From an uncultured Bacteroides sp. (GTDB lineage: Bacteria; Bacteroidota; Bacteroidia; Bacteroidales; Bacteroidaceae): 64,000 nucleotides of DNA. Below, in pieces: positions 26,901 to 34,154 of this stretch. The notes beneath the pieces were generated by a model that worked only from the letters and a program-made list of their open reading frames with translations, was not told where the DNA came from and made no database searches. Position 1 is the stretch's first letter; every line of letters begins with the position of its first letter. Made by a program: the position numbers and the translations under genes. The stretch lies in NCBI GenBank assembly GCA_900544075.1, contig UQTJ01000003.1, positions 1 to 64,000 on the forward strand, written 5' to 3'.

Positions 26901-27300
26901 TTGGAGGATACTTTCCGGTTCTATCATTCCTGGATTTAATCGTGGTGTAACTGGAAATATGTTTACTAATGCAGATGATCGCTGGACAGTAGAAAATCCG
27001 AGTCAAGATGTATTTTATCCAAGATTAGATGATGGTATAAATAAAAATAACAGTGAAGCATCTACTTGGTGGTTAAGAAATATGAGTTTTTTACGTTTGA
27101 AGAATCTGGAGTTAGGCTATTCTCTACCAAAAACTTGGATGCAACAAGCTGGTATGGATGGAATTCGCTTCTTCTTGCGAGGATCAAACTTGTTTACTTT
27201 CTCTAAATTTAAATTATGGGATCCTGAGTTGAATACTAATAATGGTGCTGCTTATCCTATAATGAAATCTATTTCTGCTGGTTTTGAAATTAAATTTTAA
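23917..27300 (+). CDS. SusC/RagA TonB-dependent receptor with STN signalling domain
   Basis: The 1127-residue outer-membrane transporter starts with a signal peptide (FFLVLNTFFIIPNITFA). An STN domain follows (about 45-120, TIREVLDCIEANSDYIFVYS), the hallmark of receptors that signal to FecR. Next come a carboxypeptidase-like domain (about 130-210, GNVTDEKGEPLIGVTVVLKG), the TonB-box and plug region (GQLDEVVVVAYGAQKKESVV, then NGVILINTKRG) and a 22-strand barrel ending in SAGFEIKF. It imports glycan fragments in partnership with the SusD protein encoded 11 nt downstream. The cluster fecR-susC-susD-susE is collinear and A/T-rich. Confidence 0.97.
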   Translation: MVKKPIFLHIRKKVRFFLVLNTFFIIPNITFAESKIYWNAQTDVFSIQSMSTIREVLDCIEANSDYIFVYSKEVNSRLSNKVSISTSDNNIDSVLDELFEKTDLEYKKNGRQIIISAPTPQQRTNNSSKNNIKVTGNVTDEKGEPLIGVTVVLKGDSTVNTITNLDGIYSINVPNRHSELSFSYVGFVPKTIDVDGHSVLNVVMVEDVGQLDEVVVVAYGAQKKESVVGSITTVAPEKLRTGTTRSLSNNLAGVVSGVIGVQRSGEPGYDNSSFWIRGISSFQTGTTDPLVLVDGIERDLNNIDPEEIESFSVLKDAAASAVYGVRGANGVILINTKRGQVGKPRVVVKTEFAMTQPVQLPEFLGAADYMQILDDILLDTGQQPKYTDRIEKTRSGYDTDLYPDVNWIDAISNDYASNERVTVDISGGSERLKYSFVAAVYNERGILKRDKTHEWDPSLKLQRYNVRSNVDLKLSPTTQMRFNLGGYLQDRNSTTKSISEIFSKAFLAVPHAFPPQYSSGEIPTTEEPNVWAWATQSGYQRTSSSKIETLFSLEQDLKFVTPGLKVKGTFSFDRYSSGTVSRGMNPDYYNPATGRDDEGNLIISKKTNGDNFLGYSKDGDYGNKSIYMELSLNYDHTFTEKHAVSAMLMFNRRNYDDGSKLPYRNQGFAGRTSYTYSGKYVAEFNFGYNGSENFAPGKRYGFFPSGAIGWIISEEDFMQPARKVISKLKLRASYGQVGNANLSGRRFAYLSTIADSYNDLGMYKWGEDGSFSRVGMAEGEFAVPDLTWEVVNKANLGLELGLFNGMLDLSLDYFDERRNGIFMQRESIPLTAGFIKQPWSNFGKVTNRGAEAALNFNKRIGKDLFLSVMGTFTYAHNEITEQDEADAVVGTNRARTGHPINQLFGYVADRLFTEDDFVDVENGILKEEIPAQNFSSKLRPGDIKYVDVNKDGKVDVFDQTAIGGTVDPEIVYGFGANLQYKGFDFGVLFQGIGRSWRILSGSIIPGFNRGVTGNMFTNADDRWTVENPSQDVFYPRLDDGINKNNSEASTWWLRNMSFLRLKNLELGYSLPKTWMQQAGMDGIRFFLRGSNLFTFSKFKLWDPELNTNNGAAYPIMKSISAGFEIKF

Positions 27301-27311
27301 TTGAATTCTAT

Positions 27312-29246
27312 ATGAAAAAATATATAAAAATTGCTGCTTTGAGTTGCTTTGCTTTATTCTCTATGTCATCATGTAATGATTATTTGGATAAAGAACCAGA
27401 TGATCAGTTAACATTAGAGACTGTATTTGAGAATAAAGAAAATATGGAAAGATGGTTAGCTTTTATTTACCAGGAACTTCCAGAATTTTATACATATGAC
27501 GGACCGGATGCAATTGCTGATGAATTGACTCCTTCTAAAGGATGGGAATCGCAAGGATTTAAGGCTATTCTTTATCAGAAAGGTAACTGGACGGCTGATA
27601 GTCCTGGAGTCATAAGTTATTGGACTACATTTCCTAAAGCGATTCGCTCTGCCTATCAATTTATAAAATATGCACATGCTGTTCCGGGAGTTACTGAACA
27701 GGAAGTTGAATACATGAAAGCTGAATGTCGCTTTTTTATTGGATATTTTCATTCAATGTTAGTTATGACATATGGTTCGGTACCAATCATTCGTGAAGCT
27801 GCTGAATCAGCGTCATCTGATAATTTAATGCTTAAGCAAGAACCGTTTTACGATGTAGTTGATTGGGCTGCTAATGAAATGCTGGAAGCATCGAAAGTGT
27901 TACCATCGTCTTATGATGAATCTCAAAAATATGGACGTGTTACTTCAATAGCCTGCCTTGCAATGCGTGCAAGATTGTTACTTTTTGCTGCAAGTGATTT
28001 GGTGAATGGTAATCCCGACATGGCTGATATTGTGAATTGTGATGGAACACCTATTTTTAGCAAAGAAAAAGATCCACAAAGATGGAAAGATGCTGTTGAC
28101 GCTTGTCAATTACTTATTGATGAAGCTGAAGATGCTGGTCATAAGTTGCATATGGAGTATCTGACAGATGGAAAAACTATTGATCCGTTTCTTTCTTATC
28201 AGAACGCTTTGTTAAAGCGAAAAATTGAGGGAAATAATGAAATTCTTTTTGCTCGAACAATGGATTCAGGTGGATATTTTGATAAACAATGTACTCCACG
28301 TGGTATGGGATTAAATGGAGTAGGAGCTATCTGTGTAAGTCAATCTTTGGTTGATGCTTTCTTTATGGATAATGGAAAAATGCCTATTTTGGGATATAAT
28401 TCTGATGGCTCTCCTATTATTAATCCGGAAGTTGACAACTACTATAGTGAAAGTGGATATACAACGCAAGATGAATATTATCTTACAAATTGGATTTATG
28501 GTTCAGGAAATGGTAGTGCTACTGCAGATCGTAATTTGATTGTTGCAAAAGATACATACAATATGTACGCTCATCGTGAACCAAGATTTTATATATCAGT
28601 AATGTATAATGAAGAATACCATTGGGTAGGCAAACGTAAATGTGATTTCTTTATGGATGGAAAGGATGGAGGTCCTTCTCATGATGCTCCTTGGACTGGA
28701 TATATGTGTCGTAAGAGAACTGACCCTACTGCAAATCCTAAAGAAAATAGTGGAACATATAAATCGCGTCATGGTTCACTTTATCGTTTGGCGGAGGCTT
28801 ATTTAAGTTATGCTGAAGCATTAAATGAATGGAGTATAGAAAATGGAACATATGCTGCAAATCTATCTGAAATATTGAAGTATGTAAATAGAATAAGACA
28901 AAGAGCTGGTATTCCTCAGTATGGTTATGCGGATGGGGAAATTGAACCTCCTACAAGTGGTGAAGATATGAGAACTCTAATACGTCAGGAAAGAAGGGTT
29001 GAATTAAATTGCGAATGTGGATTGCGTTTTAATGATTTGAGAAGATGGAAATTAGCTGAAGATTTATTGGACGGTGATTTCTATGCCATGAACGCATATG
29101 CACAAGCTGGAAATAGGGATGATTATTATAAAAGAGTTGTTTATGAAACAAGAAAATTTATAAGTTATTGGTTCCCAATACCTCAGGATGATATTGATAA
29201 GAACACCAATTTGCGTCAAACCCCTGATTGGATTGCTGGTAATTGA
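27312..29246 (+). CDS. SusD/RagB surface glycan-binding lipoprotein
   Basis: The 644-residue protein has a lipoprotein signal (SMSSC, Cys21) and the SusD pattern: NDYLDKEPDDQLTLETVFEN at the mature N terminus, helical TPR-like segments (KAECRFFIGYFHSMLVMTYG, then SVPIIRE), and the C-terminal RLAEAYLSYAEALNE, IRQERRVELNCECGLRFNDL, then RRWKL and ending YWFPIPQDDI. It caps the SusC barrel from outside the cell and delivers glycan. It is somewhat longer than archetypal SusD (about 550 residues), mainly in the middle. It starts 11 nt after the SusC gene. Confidence 0.97.
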   Translation: MKKYIKIAALSCFALFSMSSCNDYLDKEPDDQLTLETVFENKENMERWLAFIYQELPEFYTYDGPDAIADELTPSKGWESQGFKAILYQKGNWTADSPGVISYWTTFPKAIRSAYQFIKYAHAVPGVTEQEVEYMKAECRFFIGYFHSMLVMTYGSVPIIREAAESASSDNLMLKQEPFYDVVDWAANEMLEASKVLPSSYDESQKYGRVTSIACLAMRARLLLFAASDLVNGNPDMADIVNCDGTPIFSKEKDPQRWKDAVDACQLLIDEAEDAGHKLHMEYLTDGKTIDPFLSYQNALLKRKIEGNNEILFARTMDSGGYFDKQCTPRGMGLNGVGAICVSQSLVDAFFMDNGKMPILGYNSDGSPIINPEVDNYYSESGYTTQDEYYLTNWIYGSGNGSATADRNLIVAKDTYNMYAHREPRFYISVMYNEEYHWVGKRKCDFFMDGKDGGPSHDAPWTGYMCRKRTDPTANPKENSGTYKSRHGSLYRLAEAYLSYAEALNEWSIENGTYAANLSEILKYVNRIRQRAGIPQYGYADGEIEPPTSGEDMRTLIRQERRVELNCECGLRFNDLRRWKLAEDLLDGDFYAMNAYAQAGNRDDYYKRVVYETRKFISYWFPIPQDDIDKNTNLRQTPDWIAGN

Positions 29247-29270
29247 TATATTAATTAATTTAGATTAATC

Positions 29271-30914
29271 ATGAAGAATAAATATAGTTTTAAAGAGGCT
29301 TTCTTACTTTTATTAGTAGGAAGTTGTATGATAGGTTGCAATGAAGAAAATGATGTTAATCCGTTGGACAATCGCTCAGATTTGGTTATAGAAGCTTCTG
29401 CGACTGATATTAAATTGAATGAGGATACTCCTAATGATATTGCATTGACTTTGAATTGGACAAAAGCTGATCCTATTTCTTCGGAATATTCGTTGTCTTA
29501 TATTTATAAAGTGGATTTGGCTTCTAATGATTTTAGTGATAATACTCTTATAAAGGAGTTCGTTGATGGTGAGTCTTCTAAAAGTTATACTCATAAAGAG
29601 TTACAACAACTTTTGACAGATAAATGGGAATTAACTCCTGGTACAACAACAACTTTGTCTGCCCGTATTATAGGATCTTTGGAAGGACCAAAATTTGTTA
29701 AGCCGGAAATTTCCACAGTTTCAGTAAAAATCCAGACATATATTGAGAAAGAATTTAAGGCTGATAAACTTTATATCTCAGGAACAGCCGTTGATGGAGA
29801 GGATATTGAAATTAGACCAATGGTTAGTAATCCTCTTAGATATGTTGGTATTGTATCGTTAAAAGCCGGTAACATAAATTTCCCAATTGTTTATGAGGAT
29901 GAGAATAAAGTTAATGTGATTTCTCCTGTTGTTGCGGAACAGACTATTCAGGGAGGAAAAGAACTGGAAGCAGCTGTCAAAAGTGCTGAAAAAGCGGGTG
30001 TTTGGGTAATTCCTGAATCAGACACTTATAGGGTTCTTGTTGATTTTGAACATCATACGGTTTCAATAGGGTTTGCGAGTGATTATATAACCGCTGATAA
30101 GATATTTGTATCTGGAACTTGTGTTTCTGAAAAACAAGAAATGACACAGACAATAGAGAATGAAAATCAGTATGCTTTCCATGCGGAACTTAAGAGTGGA
30201 AAAGTTTATTTCCCAATATTATTTGATGGTGAAGAATCAATGGCTATAGCTCCGGAAACTGGTGGAGATTTTACTGATGGACAAGAAATGTCTTTTACAA
30301 TCAAGACTCCGGAAGAAGCAGCTAATCATTCATCATGGAATATTAATAAAACAGGTATTCATCGAGTTGTCATTAATATTGAAACGAAGAAGATTACCAT
30401 TTATTCTCCGGATACTGATCCTCAGCCTAGAGAGATTACATGGAGTTATAATAATAATGATGTTACAACTGTTGTTGAGAGAGTATATATTTGGGGACCA
30501 TATGATGGTTGGAAAACTGAAAATCCAAAACCAAGTACCCCTTGGGATACAGGTTTTAATTTAGCACATTCTATGACACCAAGTTTGGCTAATCCTTATT
30601 TATTTATTTACAAAGGTGAAAAACTTCCTCGTCAGAATTCTGTAAAGGATAAAGATGGAAATTCTCATCCTGGAGGATTAGTGTTTAAAATAGGAGTACA
30701 AAGTGCTGGATGTTATGCATTTGGTTCAACTGCAGAAGCTTTAAGAGGCTCATATGATGGTTGTCTTGATCTTACCGAGGCTGATTTAGGAAAAAAGCAA
30801 ACTGTTGTTGAAGGACAAGAACATAATAGGTATGCGTTCTTTAGTATTCCTACATCAGTAAATTATGTGGAACTTGATATTCAAAATTTGACGGTAATTT
30901 TTGATGCGAAATAA
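29271..30914 (+). CDS. SusE/SusF-like surface glycan-binding lipoprotein
   Basis: The 547-residue protein has a lipobox ending in Cys23 (CMIGC) and an N-terminal SusE-like immunoglobulin-type domain (about 35-160, LTLNWTKADPISSEYSLSYI). Two similar tandem modules follow, at about 165-268 and 270-385. They share the pattern DKLYISGTAV / DKIFVSGTCV, then SLKAGNINFPIVYEDE / ELKSGKVYFPILFDGE and a strand near the end (YRVLVDFEHHTVSI / HRVVINIETKKITI). This is how starch-binding modules repeat in SusE and SusF. A C-terminal module (about 395-547) differs. It probably binds the glycan at the surface. Confidence 0.85.
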   Translation: MKNKYSFKEAFLLLLVGSCMIGCNEENDVNPLDNRSDLVIEASATDIKLNEDTPNDIALTLNWTKADPISSEYSLSYIYKVDLASNDFSDNTLIKEFVDGESSKSYTHKELQQLLTDKWELTPGTTTTLSARIIGSLEGPKFVKPEISTVSVKIQTYIEKEFKADKLYISGTAVDGEDIEIRPMVSNPLRYVGIVSLKAGNINFPIVYEDENKVNVISPVVAEQTIQGGKELEAAVKSAEKAGVWVIPESDTYRVLVDFEHHTVSIGFASDYITADKIFVSGTCVSEKQEMTQTIENENQYAFHAELKSGKVYFPILFDGEESMAIAPETGGDFTDGQEMSFTIKTPEEAANHSSWNINKTGIHRVVINIETKKITIYSPDTDPQPREITWSYNNNDVTTVVERVYIWGPYDGWKTENPKPSTPWDTGFNLAHSMTPSLANPYLFIYKGEKLPRQNSVKDKDGNSHPGGLVFKIGVQSAGCYAFGSTAEALRGSYDGCLDLTEADLGKKQTVVEGQEHNRYAFFSIPTSVNYVELDIQNLTVIFDAK

Positions 30915-30931
30915 TTAAATTAGCAATATAC

Positions 30932-30988
30932 AAAAGCCGTATCAAACTTGTCTTTTGAGATTTAAGTTTAGATATGGCTTTTGTTTTA
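30932..30988 (+). terminator. Hairpin terminator inside the PUL operon
   Basis: AAAAGCCGTATC (30932-30943) pairs with GATATGGCTTTT (30971-30982), with AAACTT/AAGTTT extending the stem; a T-rich tail follows. It lies between the SusE-like gene and the first DUF4832 gene. It may reduce transcription of the downstream enzymes relative to the transport genes. Confidence 0.75.
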
Positions 30989-30999
30989 AAAATAATAGT

Positions 31000-32511
31000 A
31001 TGAATGTAAAGATAATAGTGTGGTTAATATTATTGGCCATGTGTAGCATGAGTCAAATTTATGCAAAAATAAAAAACGATACTACGGTGGTCGTTCAGCC
31101 TGATGTCAATCGTATCTTGCGCAATCCTTTATCAGGATGGGTTATTTATGCTTCAATGAGCAAGGATGCATCAGAATTTTGGAACGAATATGATCATATG
31201 TATGTACCTGATTTAAAAAAAGAAGTAAAACTTTCAGATTATGCCCATACATTATATATCCGTGCCAGTTGGACTGATTTTAATCCTAATGATGGTGAAT
31301 ATGGATGGATTACTAATTCTAATTTGAAAGCTTATATAGATGGGGCTTATAAAAGAAATATGCGTTTAGCTTTCCGCATTGTAGTAGATAGTCGTGATAA
31401 AGCTTCTGAGTTTACGCCTCAGTTTGTGAGAAATGCAGGAGCTAAAGGATTTATTAGTAGAGGTAAATGGTCTCCATATCCGGATGATCCTATTTTCCAG
31501 AAATACTATACAAAGTTTGTAAAAGCTTTGGGAAAAGAATTTAATGACCCTAAAAAAATGGAATTTATAGATGGTTTCGGATTAGGTAAATGGGGGGAAT
31601 ATCATACATTGTTATATTCTACAGGTGATGAAAATCCAAAGAAAGCAGTTTTCGATTGGGTAACTAATTTATATTCAAATACATTTGATAAAGTGCCAGT
31701 TATTATTAATTATCATCGTTGGATTGGTACTGGAAAAGATTGGGTTGATGATGAACATTATGATATTGATAGTGAATCAATGTTGGAAGAAGCAATTGCA
31801 AAAGGTTACTCTTTACGTCATGACGCATTTGGAATGACAACATATTATGGAAGTTGGGAGCGTAAATTTGCAGAAAAATATCGTTATGTCCGTCCTATAA
31901 TAATGGAAGGAGGGTGGATTGTGAAAGCTCATCATAGCTTTTGGAAAGATCCTCGCGGTTATAAAAATCCTAGAGATGTGCGTCAAGGAGAATATGATGA
32001 CAGTAAGGAAGCTCATGTTAATATGATGGATTTACGTTTTGGTGGAGAGACATCTTCCTGGATTAATGATGCGTTTGATTTAGTTCAGCAATTTTTAAAA
32101 GAAGGTGGGTATCGTTTATATCCAAGTTCGGTTTCATTACCACAAAAGGTGGGTTCTGATAGAAATGTGGAAATTGAGCATGTTTGGCAAAATGTAGGGT
32201 GGGGATACTGTCCTACAAATATTCCTCAGTGGAATCAGAAATATAAAGTAGCTTTTGCTTTATTGGATTTGAAGGATAATGTAAAATATTCTTTTGTAGA
32301 CAATAGTACTGATTTATCCAAGTGGACAAAAGAACTGCCTGTAAAATATGAATTTACTCCTGATTTGTCAAAAGTAAAGAAAGGTAATTATGTTTGGGCT
32401 GTAGGATTAATAGATAAGACAAATGATAATAAAATAGGTTTGGAACTATCTGTTGATGAAGAGCTTCTTGTCAATGGATGGCTGAAATTGATTGATGTTG
32501 AATTTAAATAA
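31000..32511 (+). CDS. DUF4832-like secreted protein, first of a tandem pair
   Basis: The start at 31000 (MNVKIIVWLILLAMCSMSQI, YAK) is chosen because it gives a clean signal peptide; an open frame 15 codons longer begins inside the terminator hairpin. The 503-residue product has an N-terminal barrel-like part (TLYIRASWTDFNPNDGEYGW, KWSPYPDDPIFQKYYTKFVK, then FGLGKWGEYH and IMEGGWIV) and a C-terminal beta domain (GWGYCPTNIPQWNQKYKVAF). It resembles the DUF4832 family, possibly inactive or uncharacterised barrel glycosidases. It is closely related to the next gene along its whole length. This copy has a soluble-type signal, so it is likely periplasmic. Confidence 0.65.
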   Translation: MNVKIIVWLILLAMCSMSQIYAKIKNDTTVVVQPDVNRILRNPLSGWVIYASMSKDASEFWNEYDHMYVPDLKKEVKLSDYAHTLYIRASWTDFNPNDGEYGWITNSNLKAYIDGAYKRNMRLAFRIVVDSRDKASEFTPQFVRNAGAKGFISRGKWSPYPDDPIFQKYYTKFVKALGKEFNDPKKMEFIDGFGLGKWGEYHTLLYSTGDENPKKAVFDWVTNLYSNTFDKVPVIINYHRWIGTGKDWVDDEHYDIDSESMLEEAIAKGYSLRHDAFGMTTYYGSWERKFAEKYRYVRPIIMEGGWIVKAHHSFWKDPRGYKNPRDVRQGEYDDSKEAHVNMMDLRFGGETSSWINDAFDLVQQFLKEGGYRLYPSSVSLPQKVGSDRNVEIEHVWQNVGWGYCPTNIPQWNQKYKVAFALLDLKDNVKYSFVDNSTDLSKWTKELPVKYEFTPDLSKVKKGNYVWAVGLIDKTNDNKIGLELSVDEELLVNGWLKLIDVEFK

Positions 32512-32518
32512 TAATATT

Positions 32519-34153
32519 ATGAAATCTGATGTACAATTTTTTAGAATAGTAACTCGTTCGTTTGTGGGTGGCGTATTTTTGACTCTATGTTTGGCTGGAT
32601 GTGGAAAAAGTGATGTGGTATCATCATCAGAAGATGAACCAAATATAGATATAGAAGGCAATGAATTGGTTGAAATTGAACCTGATAGATCTTTAATATT
32701 ACATAATCCTTTTACAGAGTGGGTCACTTATGCAAGTATTGGAGATGGGGCTTCTACAACATTTTGGAGTGATTATGATAATATGCACACATCAGAAGGT
32801 AGTGTTGTAAAGGTATCAGACTATTCAAATACTTTATATTTACGTGGTGCCTGGGCTGATTTTAATCCTGAAGATGGGGTTTATGCTTGGGAGGATGAAT
32901 GTACAACTCAAGCTTCAAAACGTTTAAAGGGGTTTATGGAAGAGGCTGAAAAAAGAGGTATGAAGTTGGCTTTTACGTTTGTTGTAGATAGTAGGGATAA
33001 ACATGATAATTTTACGCCAGCGTTTGTTAAAGATGCGGGTGCAAAAGGATATGAAACTGTTACAGGGTCAGCTACAGTGTGGTCACCTTATCCAGATGAT
33101 CCTATATTCCAAAAATATTATGAAAAATTTATCTATGCTTTAGGAGAAAGATTTGATGATCCGGATAAAGTCCAATTTGTCAGTGGTACCGGCCTTGGAA
33201 AATGGGGGGAATATCATACTGTATGGTATTATGGAACAAAAGTTGAAGGTAAAGAAGAATTGCCAATTCGTGAGTCTGTTTTTGATTGGGCTACATCTTT
33301 ATATGCTGATGCATTTAAAAGAGTTCCATTATTAATTAATTTTCATCGCTGGATTGGTACTGGTAGAGATTGGGTAAATGAAAGTACATACGATGAAGAT
33401 ACTGAACGTCTGATAGGAAAAGCTGTAGAAAAGGGATATTCTTTAAGACATGATGCTTTTGGCATGCATCCTTATTACGGAAATTGGGAACGTGAATTTG
33501 CACAAAAATGGTTTTATAAACGCCCAATAATTATGGAAGGAGGATGGGTCGTTGGAACTCATAGGTATTGGACTGATTCTGAAGGAAAATACAGAGAAGG
33601 ACATCCTGAAGATGTTCGTAATGGTGAGTTTAAAGATGCACAGGAAGCTCATGTTAATATGATGGATTTTCGTATAGGGAACGAGACAGAAACATGGTTT
33701 GGTAAGAGCTTTGATTTAGTAAAACGTTTCGTACAAGAAGGAGGCTATCGTTTATATCCAAGTAAAGTGTCTTTACCAACGACAATGGAAAATAATACTT
33801 CTGTTACTTTAGTACATTATTGGAAGAATATTGGATGGGGGTATTGTCCAACAAATATGCCACAGTGGAAGAATAAATATAAAGTAGCTTTTGCTTTATT
33901 AGATACAAAAACGGAGAATGTTAAATTTATGTTTGTTGATGATAAACCAGAAGCGTGTGATTGGATTTTAGGTAACGAAAAGGAATATATATTTAATACA
34001 AAAATAGAAAATATACCTACAGGAAATTATATATGGGCAGTTGGTATTATTGATATGGAGAAAGAAGACCCTACGATTGGTATTAAACTTTCTGTATCTA
34101 AGAATGTGACATCTAAAGGATGGTTAAAATTAAGGGATGTTATAGTTAAATAG
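32519..34153 (+). CDS. DUF4832-like lipoprotein, second of a tandem pair
   Basis: With the start at 32519 the protein has 544 residues and a lipoprotein signal ending in LAGC (Cys28), followed by an acidic serine-rich stretch (SSSEDEP) of the kind seen in surface-exported Bacteroides lipoproteins. The rest parallels the preceding gene: LYLRGAWADFNPEDGVYAWE, WSPYPDDPIFQKYYEKFIYA, GLGKWGEYHTVWYYG, IMEGGWVVGTHRYW and NIGWGYCPTNMPQWKNKYKV. The gap between the genes is 7 nt. One paralogue at the surface and one in the periplasm would fit binding or cutting the glycan on both sides of the outer membrane; this is inference. Confidence 0.65.
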   Translation: MKSDVQFFRIVTRSFVGGVFLTLCLAGCGKSDVVSSSEDEPNIDIEGNELVEIEPDRSLILHNPFTEWVTYASIGDGASTTFWSDYDNMHTSEGSVVKVSDYSNTLYLRGAWADFNPEDGVYAWEDECTTQASKRLKGFMEEAEKRGMKLAFTFVVDSRDKHDNFTPAFVKDAGAKGYETVTGSATVWSPYPDDPIFQKYYEKFIYALGERFDDPDKVQFVSGTGLGKWGEYHTVWYYGTKVEGKEELPIRESVFDWATSLYADAFKRVPLLINFHRWIGTGRDWVNESTYDEDTERLIGKAVEKGYSLRHDAFGMHPYYGNWEREFAQKWFYKRPIIMEGGWVVGTHRYWTDSEGKYREGHPEDVRNGEFKDAQEAHVNMMDFRIGNETETWFGKSFDLVKRFVQEGGYRLYPSKVSLPTTMENNTSVTLVHYWKNIGWGYCPTNMPQWKNKYKVAFALLDTKTENVKFMFVDDKPEACDWILGNEKEYIFNTKIENIPTGNYIWAVGIIDMEKEDPTIGIKLSVSKNVTSKGWLKLRDVIVK

Positions 34154-34154
34154 T

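Noticed and set aside
30955..30999. Upstream start for the first DUF4832-like gene
   Set aside because: It would start inside a strong terminator hairpin and put 15 polar residues before a good signal peptide.
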